Shown here piece by piece: positions 35,820 to 47,362 of a DNA stretch of 64,000 nucleotides. How positions within the stretch are numbered: position 1 is the first letter of the stretch; every line of letters starts with the position of its first letter. The stretch spans positions 6,386,001 to 6,450,000 of the forward strand of contig CM055617.1 in NCBI GenBank assembly GCA_029379385.1, in the 5' to 3' direction. Made by a program: the position numbers and the translations under genes. This stretch comes from Quillaja saponaria (taxonomy: Eukaryota; Streptophyta; Magnoliopsida; Fabales; Quillajaceae). The notes under the pieces are model-generated. The model made no database searches and was not told the origin of the DNA. It saw nothing but the letters and a program-made list of their open reading frames with translations.

Positions 35820-38800
35820 TTACAAACTTTTTAGACCCCTAGTATTCAAGTACATATAATGCTTCTCCTCAGAAAAGCCTGACGACGTAAGTACAGGAGA
35901 AAAACCACTATAGTCTCCATCAATCCTAGCCAAGCATATGTTGGTCATGTACTTCAAAAGATCAAGCTGTTGGACAAATGGCTGAGCGGTGTATTCCTCA
36001 AATGGCATCCACTGCAGGCAATCGAGCACAAGATTTTTGAAATAATTACAAGAAATAACAGATGCCTTGGGATAGTTTTTTACTCCCTCTTACTGTTTTG
36101 TCAAATGTACCATAAAAAGGTCATCAGCACTCTTTTTAGTCTGTAAAATGAGGAGAATGAATTATAATTGCTCCTTAACAAAAGATGTACCTCTGCGGCC
36201 TCTATTTCCAGCTCCTGCTTTCGGATGTCAAAAGAGAGAGGACGCAGCATGCACACGAAGAATAAGTCCGACTTATCAAAAAATGTGTGGTGACTTTGTC
36301 TGTTCATTACACAAAGAAGTGAGAAAAATCTTAGCTCTTCAAAACTGGCAAGGGTTATAGAATAAACATTTGAGATATAGAAAATAATAAAATCCTAGTT
36401 ATCCAAAAAGGAGCATTAATTGTTTAAACATATACAAATGCGAAGTATAACACTTCTCCAACACTTGGTGTGGCTGTATATAGCACAATGTCAGTCAAGT
36501 TCCAAATTCTAACACGATCAACCTAGCAAGGAACCTGTTTTGTAATATATATACACGGAAGTATCACATTTTCAGCAAACATCTTACCTGAAAGCTAATA
36601 CTTCCACGAACTCTGAGTCAATCTGAAAACTCAAGAAACTCAGAAATGTTAAGAGTTAAGACACAATGACATTCATAGACTCATTCATGCCTGGTCAGTA
36701 ACCACCATTTGATAAACTAAAAATAATGAAAGATACTACTTACTCCTGTCTCTTCTTTGACCTCCCTCACTGCCGCTCCACAAATATCCTCTCCCTGGAG
36801 ACAAAAAAGCTTCATGATTGGATTACAGAGACTGTGTATCATCTTCCATTATGTTGAGAAGATAACCCAAACACATACCTGATCAACTACTCCAGTAGGG
36901 AATTTCCATATCCCCGTTCCTTGGAATTTTCCACTCTTTTCTTGGACTACTAGGACCTGAACATTATTGTAAATCCAGATATCAAGACATGTAAGTGAAA
37001 ACGACTTACTAAAAATTAAGTACTCAAGAATTACTAGCAGTAGCTAACACAACTTTTTTTCCCAATGAAAAAGGTACTGCTGATAACACCATACAAACTA
37101 GCTGGTTTGTTAACATCCAGATGAGCTCATAGAGGAAAGAGGAAGAATGGAGAGGGGAGACAGAGGTTTGACCAAACCATGAAGTTGGAGTACAAATGAT
37201 ATGAGCTAGAACATATAACAAGACAAACTCTAATAATCAAAACATTTGACTAAGATCTGATGAGTTTGTGTTCCTCAGATAATCTGAAAAATATTAGCAC
37301 CACTCTCTGGGATGAATTTGGCACAATGATTATGACATTTTAACCAGACACAGGAAAGAGGAATTAGAAGAAAGAAGAAATGAACAATGACCAGTTGATC
37401 ATTCTGTAATCTGTACTAGCTCCAATGAGATAAGCTGCACTCAATATTTAAGTGCTTATTAACTAAACAGGACTTAAAGCTTAAGTGCATATTAAATAAA
37501 CAAGTGAAGAGTGAAACAGATGAGAATGCGATTGAGAAGTACAGGCAGGAACAAATATCTGAAAACTATAGAGAAGTAGATAAGTTGATAAATAATTGGG
37601 GAAAACTTCATGAAGATGTCTAGCACTCAATAATTTCATGCAATTTAATTTAAAGATGTTACAAGTTCCTAACAGTCAATTCATGATTATATTAGAATAA
37701 GTACCAATTTACACATTGATTTTTGTGTCCTGTAAAAGAAATGACTTTTAAAAAGGTTGAAGAAGGCAATTTGGAACTAATTTTCATAATAAGCCCAAAC
37801 TGATAATAAAGTACAAATATATTTTCTTAAAAAGAATGGTGAAACATATAAGCTTGCTTCTACTGAAGCTTTAGAAGTATGCATCTGTCCACTTTTTGAA
37901 GCCTATTGCAAGTCAAAAACTGGGCATCCCTTCTGAACCCAGGACACAACAACTTCTTCATTACTCCATATCATTTTTCATTTCTTGGTGGTTTCTTTTT
38001 TTAGAAAGAAAAGAAAAAACAGTGGTTATTGCCAAGGTCATCCACACACGTGAGGGTAATATTTATGATGATGAAGGAATATATAAATATTGGTCGCAAT
38101 CATCTGATTGCGTACAATTGCTTCCAACTAAAGGGTAAGCTTGCCATACTGTATAGTGATTAACTTGGGAAAACTACCTCTCTCTTGTCATTCATAACAA
38201 ATGCACCAATACCCACTCGATGTGTAGCATTTGCAGGCAGAGTATTTGCACCTTCAGGAATCCAATATACAAGTATTAAGTACTTTGGTTCGGCATGATG
38301 ATACCAGAAACCTTCCTGCAAAAAATGCCAATTAACTAAAGGTTAATGGACAATAGACAATTGCAGCAACTTAGTATAAATCAATTTTCTATTTTTTCAC
38401 AAACACAACCTCAAGTTCTCATCAACAGGAGGTTTTCCGGAGTGAGCATTACTAACAGAAAAAGACAAAAAAGTCACCTTAACAGCAGCTTCAACAAGAT
38501 TGACCAGATGAATAGGTAATTTGATCCAAACACCCCTCTTGCCCTGCAAGAGATGGTTGCATCATTAAATAAATAAAACAAAGTATTATGTTCTAGTTTT
38601 CTGGTTTTGTGTAATAGTGGATAAGAAAGATGCCACGAAAGTAAATCATCCATATCTATTGTTTTTCCAGATCCCTTTCCTTTTTGGTGATAAAATGAAG
38701 ATATCCCAGGGACATCATAACATATGGAAGACCAAATACAAGGAAAATGAGCAATTTTTAGGTCTCCTAGAACCATAGGATCTGAACAACATGATTTCCA

Positions 38801-39959
38801 GATATGTTTTGACATAAAAAGTACAAAGTCATCCTCGGAGTTTGTTTAACAGCATAAAACAACATTTGACTTGAGAAGTTGTCCATGTCAGTTTAAACTA
38901 AGGAAATACGGCAAATCATAATTGATAAATCAGATTTATGTGAGGGAACAGGTATCATTTATCACAACATTAAGTGAGTAGGGTTATCATTACAAAATCC
39001 AAACAGTCAAAATAATAGTAAAGATTTGATTCATGATTGATGAATGAACTAAATTAACTTCTGCTTCAATTGAAAAACACCTGAAAGCAAAAGTGCAATG
39101 CTCACTGCACGCTTTTATGTTTCATTTTTCTTTCTTCCGGATGAACAAGACATGCCATATTATCTAATCAAATGACATATAAAGAATGTGTTGAGTAACT
39201 AAGCTCAACTTGCATGCTTATCTCGTCCTAAATAATGTCTGAGTGGAAGAATTTAACAATAATAAACAAATGTGTGATAGGAACATTACCAGTTGTCTCC
39301 AGTGAAAAATTGAAGCTCTCAAAATTGACACAAATGCAGTAGACTCCATATGCTGATCCATTTCTACAATAACACCACCGTGATCATCATCGGTTGCAGT
39401 AAGTAGTTTAACCTGTTGCACTACACTCTCTGCAGCCACTTCGTCCACACCTCGAGATGAACTTATTGAAGCCGACATGGATCTAATAGCAACAGGGGTT
39501 GCAACTTCAACCTTTGCTGGTAAAAAACAATTTTGAAATAGTACCCATTAGTGTGTGTAGTATAAACAGCATACTAGTCTACTTTCCATCATTAACATTC
39601 AATTATGCCAAAGGGGAGCACAGCCCAGTATGAAAGACTCTAATTTGAGAAGACCCAGCAAATTGAAACGATTTAAGAAGCTGAAATCAGCTCAAAAACA
39701 TTTGATTTCATCAATCAAACAAAAGGGACATGAAATGAATCAAACGTTGAAGTTAATACTAACAAAGATTAAATAAAAATCACCAAAAAAAAAAAGAAAA
39801 AAAAAGAAGAAGCTCTGCTTGTATTCTTGTACCTTTAGCAGGTGTTCTTCTTGCTCTTGACGCTAAAGATATGAACGAGCTGTGATTGCTTGCAAGACAA
39901 CATAAATTTATACTAGTTCTCAAATAGAGCAACGATGGTTTTGAGAGCGATCTGAGCAT
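35820..39959 (-). CDS. NUDT2: Nudix hydrolase (NUDT2/NUDT10-like)
   Basis: Nine exons on the minus strand: 39833-39959, 39290-39516, 38478-38543, 38178-38315, 36879-36956, 36744-36794, 36588-36622, 36191-36299 and 35820-36011; all borders are GT..AG and the phases give 340 residues. The Nudix box lies at about residues 208-230: GVVDQGED then AVREVKEETGID fits GX5EX7REUXEEXGU with all catalytic Glu present. Upstream are the family marks GVWIKLP, EGFWYHHAEP and THRVGIGAFV. Arabidopsis NUDT2 hydrolyses ADP-ribose and NADH and supports oxidative-stress tolerance. An N-terminal extension of about 58 residues, rich in Ser/Arg/Leu, precedes an internal MSAS start; it may be an organelle presequence, or translation may begin at 39478. 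Confidence 0.93.
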
Positions 39960-40265
39960 TTCTTATATACCCAAAATTTCGTTAACATGATGATTCCTGT
40001 CCCTTCAAAATATTATTCCATTGCTAACCCAAAACGCAAAGCAACTACCCAAATGGGAAGGTTGGCCAGTGGCCACTTACCAATGGCAGTAATGAACATG
40101 TCGGCAAAGGACAAGTCCGTAAATAAAAAGAAACAAAAGGTAAAATTCGTAATTTCGTTCATTTAAGTTTATTTTTACCTATTTTTACTTCCGTATTTAC
40201 TAACCTCATTTCACCAATCTCAGAACCCTCGCGCCGCAAATTTTTACCATCCGCCACCAGCTGTT
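39960..40265. promoter_or_regulatory. Divergent promoter of NUDT2-like and trihelix genes
   Basis: Only 306 bases separate the start codons of the two genes, so one short region must serve both. No TATA box is obvious in it. The copy of GCAGTAATGA and the CCAGTGGCCACT block near 40065 were seen, but no known site is claimed. Confidence 0.6.
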
Positions 40266-42350
40266 ATGGACATCTTCACCGGCGATGATTTCCCTGACCA
40301 CGTGGCTCCATTTCCTGACACTACTGACTTCCTTTACACTCATTCAACGGCTCTGATTCACTCTCCGGAGACCATTACTCAACGACCAAACTTGCCGCCT
40401 CAGAAGCTTCGTCCCATCAGATGCAGCGGCAAGTCTCCGGGCAATTCTCAGGCGAATGAGTTGCCTGAGAATGGAGTAACTTTCGAAAGTCTAGAGAAGT
40501 GTGAGAACGTAGCGTCTTTGGATGTAGGGTTTCACAGCAATCAGCTGTGTTCCTTTAATAGTGAGTCAAGTAAGTACTTTGACTCGCTTGAGAAGCAAGT
40601 GGAAGTTAAAGAGGTGTCAAGAAAGAACGTTGGCCGCCATATTGCTGAAAATGGTTGCCTTGGGATGGAGGGTCCGGAGGGATCTGGGTCCGGTGCTGCA
40701 GCTGATATTTGGGACCCAAATGTAGAAGAGCAACCAAGGTGAAGTTCTTCCTTTTTCAATTTGTTTCTTATTATGCTTTGCATTTTCTGTTCATATCTGT
40801 CAGAGTAATAAAATTGGGTTTTGGATTTTATATAAGTTGCCTCTAAAAAGAAAAACTTTTTACTTATCTAAGCAAATTGCTTTTGTGTTTTTTAAATTTG
40901 AATATCCTTTGCCTGCTTTTCTTTTTGGTGTTAATCAGTTAATGGCATCTCTCTGTATAAAAAATAAAAATAAAAAATGAAAAGAGGGTCTACCATTTTA
41001 AAGAGTGTTATTATATATGATTTCTTTTTCCTGAAAAGTGAGAACACATTGCTGGTGAAGTTTTGATTAGTTATATGCTTATAAATTACAATGTGTCTCA
41101 TTTTCTGCATCACTTCAGAGGTGGTTAGTTTGTTTATATGAGAGAATTCTAAAGTTGTGGTCTGTGTCATAAATCTATGTGGTGAGCTTGTGAGTTTGTT
41201 TGATGATAGGTGCATTATAATATTTCATATATACTAGGATTTCACTGGGAAATGTAGATTGTATATTGTATAGGGTTGGCAGCGATGTGAGAAATGAGTA
41301 CTCTGTTGAGCTGTTACACCATAGTGCTTAAGGAAGCAAGGAGCTTAGCAGGCGATGGATAGTAAGTAAATCCATGCTTTGCAGAAACTTGCAGGCAGTT
41401 GTCTCTTACTTTATCATCTATAGGGAACTGCATGAAGTATTCTAGTTGAATAACACAATGCAATTGTTCACGGTTGGCTAAACAGGTACCTTATGGTTTG
41501 TGTATATACAACGCAGTAGCATGTGGGATGGACTTCACCTACAACTGAACTTTATGTAAATGCCAATATTTTCCAAGTTGTCTTCTAATTTGGTGTACTC
41601 TTCTCTGGTTTCAGCTTATCTTCAGATGATGACAATGATTTGTCTGCAAACACTAAAGAGCCCAGTAAAAAGAAGAGGAGGAAAAAGCTTGAGTCTTTTC
41701 TACAAAGTTTGGTGATGAAGGTAATGGAAAAGCAAGAGCAGATGCACAAACAATTAATAGAGATGATAGAGAGGAAGGAAAAAGAAAGCATGCTCAGAAA
41801 GCAGACCTGGAAGCAGACAGAGATGGAAAGAATTAAAAAGGATGAAAAGGTCAGAGAGCTAGAGAAATCTCGTAATTTAACCCTCATGTCATTTATCCAG
41901 AGCTTGTCGTCCTTGGAAAGTCAAGTTCCCAAACTGGTAGGAACTGCCTGCATGGAAGAGAATGAATGCGAAGTTGGTATCCAAAAAGATTGTATGAGTG
42001 ATCCATGTAATAGCAGATGGCCTGAAGCTGAATTAGAAGCCCTTATAGCTCTTCGAACTGCTTTAGAACATAAGTTTCGTCTCATGGGATCCAAAGGATC
42101 TATATGGGAGGAGGTATCTGATGCAATGCATAACATGGGCTACAACCGGACTGCAAAGAAGTGTAAAGAGAAGTGGGAAAATATCAACAAGTACTACAAA
42201 AGGACAATGGGAAGTGGGAAGAAGCGTCGTCTCAATAGTAAGACATGCTCATACTTCAATGAGTTGGACATTCTATATAATAATGGACTCTTAAATCCTG
42301 GAAATGTCTTCAGCAACACAGACACTTTTCTGGAAATTAAAAAGGAGTGA
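40266..42350 (+). CDS. Trihelix transcription factor, single C-terminal trihelix
   Basis: Two exons, 40266-40738 and 41615-42350, 402 residues. The N-terminal 150 residues are low in known motifs (acidic, Ser-rich). A Lys/Glu-rich coiled-coil-like region spans about 170-270 (KKKRRKKLESFLQSLVMKV, MEKQEQMHKQLIEMIERKE). The trihelix DNA-binding domain lies at about residues 293-375: RWPEAELEALIALR, GSIWEEVSDAM, TAKKCKEKWENINKYYK. GT-2 type factors usually have a second, N-terminal trihelix; none is seen here, and the central helix plus C-terminal domain match the rest of that subfamily. Arabidopsis At5g47660 is the likely counterpart. It should act in the nucleus on GT elements. The gene is intact. 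Confidence 0.88.
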
Positions 42351-44913
42351 AATCAAGAGTCTTATAGGAGCTTGGCATCTGCTTAATATTCATTACCTTT
42401 ATTTCCTTTTATTCAAATTATTATTTCGATATCTTTTTTTTTTTTTTTTGCTAATAAAATGTTATATTATTGTGATATCTTAGTTTGAACTTTTAATATA
42501 TCATTCATAATATTACAACCATTTGATGCTGTACTCTCGTAGTTGCCTTTGTAAACAGAGTTTTGCATATTTATGGTTAACTTGAAACAGATAGAGATAC
42601 AGGCTGAAAAGCCACTCAGTACCCATGGCAGACTACTAATATTCTTCTGGATATCATTGTTTTTGTTAAAGATTTATAATGCTATTGCTATCTCAGTGAG
42701 TTAAAATTTCATGATCTCTGTTCGAATTGTTTGGAAATCATGGAACATGCATGCAGCATGCCGCTCTCCTCAAAGTGGTAAGTACTGCGAGGATGCTAAG
42801 CATATAATACTGAAATATGAACTATAATACAGATAACAGAATGTTGTTGCCAACAAGCAATCTGCCTTTACATTAACAAGAGCAGCATACATAACAGCAC
42901 TGTACTATAGGCAAACCACGTCTCAAATGAGAATGCAGAAGAGTGGTTGCGCTGCCTTCATCCCTAGTGGAGCACACATTAGAATTGCAGCAACCACATA
43001 AACAACACCGCCTAATCACTGCCATTATACTTGAGGCTCCATTTCTCTTATTCGAATCTCTAACCCGAATGCAAGGACATCAATAATCAAATATAGCCTG
43101 TGACTGTGAGTATATTGATGTATATTGCTTGAGGAATCCTATTTATGTAGATTTCGAGGTGTGTTTTAGTGAAAAAGGATCACTGGATCATAACTCACAA
43201 CGGTCAGCAACCTTTTTTTCGAAAATCCGGCTTATTAGTTAAAAAAGACGTACCAATTGGGCATAAACAAATCTATTGGTGACCATGAATATAGTTTTAT
43301 TTATTTTTAAATAATAATCTTTTATTTTATAGGAAACAGTTTGTATGCCAGTTGATTAATTTTTCTCATACAAGTTTTTTACTTTGCTAAACCAAATTCT
43401 AAGTGAAATATTAATTAATATGAATACAGCTAGCAAATGAAAAAATAATAATTAAAAAGCAAGAATAAACCTCAATATTAAGTAATAACTGGAGTAGAAG
43501 ATCTCAAAATACTTCATTACACGACAAAAAGAAAGGAAACTGATTATTCTCATTGTCTTCTGAAACTAAAATTCCAATTCATGTCTCTTGACTATTCACC
43601 AACAATTTTGTTATCGCAACGATGAGGTTCATTGTTATAGATTTAAATTATCAATCGCAATCAAAACTGCAATGGCCCATTTTTATACCTCACACAAAAA
43701 GAAATGCTGAGTTTTTGTTTCTTTAGGTATGTTAATTGGAAAGGAGAAGGAATGTGATTATATATATATAATCAATTTCATTAATAAAAATTAGTGGTTG
43801 ATTATCACATATAATATTTTCCGTTTGTAGAGTTTCAAGTTAAAGATTAACTTGGTTCTAAATACAATAAATCATTCGTACATGTAAAGTTCTTTATATG
43901 ATCAGTTTCTCCACCAAGTTCATTGGTATGGATATTATTAATTGTGTGATGCTCAAAAACAGACATTTTGGGGGAGAATTTCAAAATTAAGACCCCAGGG
44001 AAAGCAAAAATGGGAGAAAATATATAACCTAATTAAAGTTGAAATGTTAATTCCTCTTGTTTGGAAATCAAGAGGAAAATGAGAGAAATTTTTTAAGATT
44101 TTGAGCAAATTATACACATAGTAATTTATTTCTCAATCTTGCAATAATTAAGATCGATATGTATTATACACAAATTAACCATTATTAATATGTATTATTT
44201 CTGTGAGGATTACAAACGTCCTTGTGCCCTAGCTAATTCTTTTTTCTTTTTTTTTAACAATTAAGTTAAATTAATTTACACATATTTTGATTAATTATAA
44301 ATAATCTGTATATTTTTAATCAACACTAATTAATCAATTGTAAAAGATATATATAGGAAACCAATTAGGTAATTAACTATTTTCTTTTAATGGCATCCTA
44401 GTACGTTGTACATACCTATATATCAAATATAAGGTAACAGTTAATGTATTCCATTTTTGCATGCATTAGATCGAAACCTAAATACAAAGGATGTCCCTAG
44501 CTTTTTAGACATGCATAAACCATGGCCGCCACGAGTGAATCGGGCAAATCACATTAAATTTTGAAATGATGAATGACAAACAATTTTAACGAACATTCTA
44601 ATATACATTTGGTATGAAACTCAAGAAACACCGACTCACACACATCACGTCTTAGATCAACCAAAATCCTCATAAAAAAATAAAATTTGATTCTATTAGG
44701 TTTTACCATCAAACATGATCATCAATCAAGTACAGCATATAGTAACATGAATCAACAACATATATAAATCATAATTTATCAAAAAGAAACCCTAATAGAA
44801 GGGATTCAAGTACTGAACATGGTGCATACATAACTTACATACGCCATATTCTTATTTTACAAACAATATACTTTTTCCATTACAACTGCATCGATGATCT
44901 GAATGTCCACAAA
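42351..44913. other. Intergenic, no gene seen
   Basis: AT-rich spacer of 2.5 kb. The recalled Arabidopsis order has an NF-YB6 (L1L) gene between the trihelix and TRM10 genes; no such sequence is visible here. Confidence 0.45.
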
Positions 44914-45144
44914 CTAGAAAAATATGGGGGGTTGTTGACCTGGTCTCCTAGATAACAAGATAAGCAATATCAGAACCACCGCTAAAACCACCGGAAACAT
45001 TGTAAGTAGTCCCGGCGTAGGAGGTCGCACGGGACCCATCACCCATGGAACAAATAACAAAATTGCCACCACCACCATAAAAGCCAGAATGGAGAATGGC
45101 CCACATACACGTCCAAATTGATCAATATCTTCAAGCCTCTCCAT
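44914..45144 (-). CDS. Small two-helix membrane protein, unknown function
   Basis: An open frame of 76 residues on the minus strand with a TATATATA box about 95 bases upstream (45241-45248). Residues about 14-35 (GPFSILAFMVVVAILLFVPW) and 45-66 (LLTMFPVVLAVVLILLILL) are hydrophobic and likely span a membrane, joined by a short Pro-rich loop (PVRPPTP). The N-terminus is charged, and a short tail with RRPGQQPP follows. Coding-like composition and the placed TATA box support it as real. The family is not recognised. Confidence 0.6.
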   Translation of the reverse strand: MERLEDIDQFGRVCGPFSILAFMVVVAILLFVPWVMGPVRPPTPGLLTMFPVVLAVVLILLILLSRRPGQQPPIFF

Positions 45145-45240
45145 TGTATACCGACTCCAACAAAGAAACTAACGTACACGTACGTAAGATTTTGTGAATG
45201 TCTGGTTTGAATGTACCATGAAACAGACACAACCTATCTA

Positions 45241-45248
45241 TATATATA
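45241..45248 (-). promoter_or_regulatory. TATA box of the small membrane protein gene
   Basis: TATATATA on both strands within CACTATATATATAGATAG, about 95 bases before the ATG at 45144. Confidence 0.5.
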
Positions 45249-45259
45249 GTGTAGTTTGT

Positions 45260-47350
45260 GACTGTGCATGATGTCGTTTCGGACATGACTCGCCGCCATT
45301 CACAACGTTTGGCTATTTTTTTTGAAATTTCTAGTTTTCCCGCTCGCCAACTATTTTGTATGTGATATTTTCTGCGGCTTGGTGCATGATATTATGGTGT
45401 GTACGTGTGATTTTTATTTTTTTTAGTGGGGTCTCGTTCTGGTTTCTGACGCGGGAGAGGATGTTTCATGTGTAGGTTGGTTGGTGTGCTGACACGTGGC
45501 GTGCAATTTTGAGCATTATAAATGTTGGTGTTTTGCCAAGTTTCATAACTGGTGAAGCCAACCAAGTTTCATAACTTATCAATTCTCAAAGCTTTGCTCA
45601 AAAAACAGCAAAGGTGGAGGAGCAAAGAGATAAAAAAAATAAAAAAGAGAAAGAAAACTGGAAGACAAAAAAAAAAAAAACCGTAGAAATAACAAATATA
45701 AGAAAACTCAATTAGGTCTTTTAATTTCTTCCATGCTTAAGATATGTCATAAAAATTTCTATACCATAACTTTAAATTTTGTATTCAATAAAATTATGGA
45801 TAATTACTAGTGTGAAATTATGAATTATCTTAACTTTATTACTAATTGTTAGAATATAGCTTTATTTATTAGATTACTACTTATTTTTTCTCAACTAACC
45901 AACTAGAATGCTTTATGGTCCAAGGATTTTATTTAGTAAAAATAAAATTTTAATTATTTAGTTACATGAGAATGATATATTTAATAGCATTGAAAATTAA
46001 TTATTTATAAGGTATTTTCAAAAAAGATAAATCAACGTGGAATATTGTAAAAAAATTATGTATCAAAACTTGGTTAAATATAATTAATAGTATGTAGTTT
46101 CATTTTATTAGTTTTTTTTTCTTAAAAATATTGGTGCTTGTGTAATGTTTACGACTATAATGCTAATATATAGCTGTAGACCCCACTCAATAACACTACT
46201 ACTGGTAAGTGCAAAATGACCTACTTAACTATCAGAAATGACACTAACTGAAAGGTTAATTTGGTCTTTGAATAGTTATGTAATGGAAAGAAAATGTTTT
46301 GTTTTGTTATGCTCTTTTAAACTTAAATCGAGACTAATGCTATGTTTACAATTAATATAAGCTCTGTTTGCTTTAGTTTTTAGAACAATTTTTAATTTAA
46401 GCTTTCACCCAATATACATTTTTCTAACTAGAAAACAAATGAAACTAAAATAAAATTTATTAATTTTTTACTTTAGACAATTATGCCCATAAATTTAGCA
46501 TATTGTAACAGATAATATATTATAATTTATTTACATAATCAAAATCTTTCAAATCAACCAAAAAAAATAAAATTACATGTCATCATTATTTAAAAAATAA
46601 CAAGTGAAATAAAACACATATTTCTATTATATCAAATTAATTGAATAAAAAAAATTTCAAAACAATTTGTTGTGAAAATATTTCGAAACAGAAAAGTTTC
46701 TAATAATTTTAATTCTCAATATCTTTTTTTTATAAAAAAAACTACAATCAAACATTATGTTTAAAAACGTTGACTCCAAATATTTTTTTAGCTTTGTATA
46801 TTATTTTTTAAATAACTCTAATTAAAAAGTGTTTTTATTTATAGTACAACAAACAAACAGACCCAAAGTCCAAAAATTGTTCCAAACGTTTTGTAAATTC
46901 GGGCTCAGAAAGCCCAAGGCCCAAAGTCCACTAAAGAGTGAGGAAATTATTCCATGTACACAAACTGGAATGCCGAAGAAGGCCCAGTAATGGGAACCAC
47001 TTACAAGACGAAGCTTACAGATCTTAATGAAAATGTAAAAATCTATCATATTGATTCTGCACACTAGCATACGGAGAATGCATCTGAGAAACTATGACTT
47101 CAAGAATCAATTTTAGTATATTGATTTTCCAGATGTACACTGTCCTCTGAGAAAAATAGGTTCCACTAACAAAGGTTAAACAATGTCACATCAACGGTTA
47201 AGCCATTGTCCTCTAACCATTTTGAGGGGTTTCAATGCAGTTCTTTTTACTTGGCAATTGGCTGTTTTTCTCTTCATTTTCTTCCTCTTCTACCCCTTTG
47301 AGGTTTTCTTCTTCATCAGCTTGACTTCTTTTCCTTTGAGGAATTACTTG
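45260..47350. other. Intergenic, no gene seen
   Basis: AT-rich DNA with poly-A tracts (45605-45680) between the small membrane protein gene and the TRM10 3' end. Open frames here lack any domain. Confidence 0.4.
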
Positions 47351-47362
47351 GAAGAAAGACGC

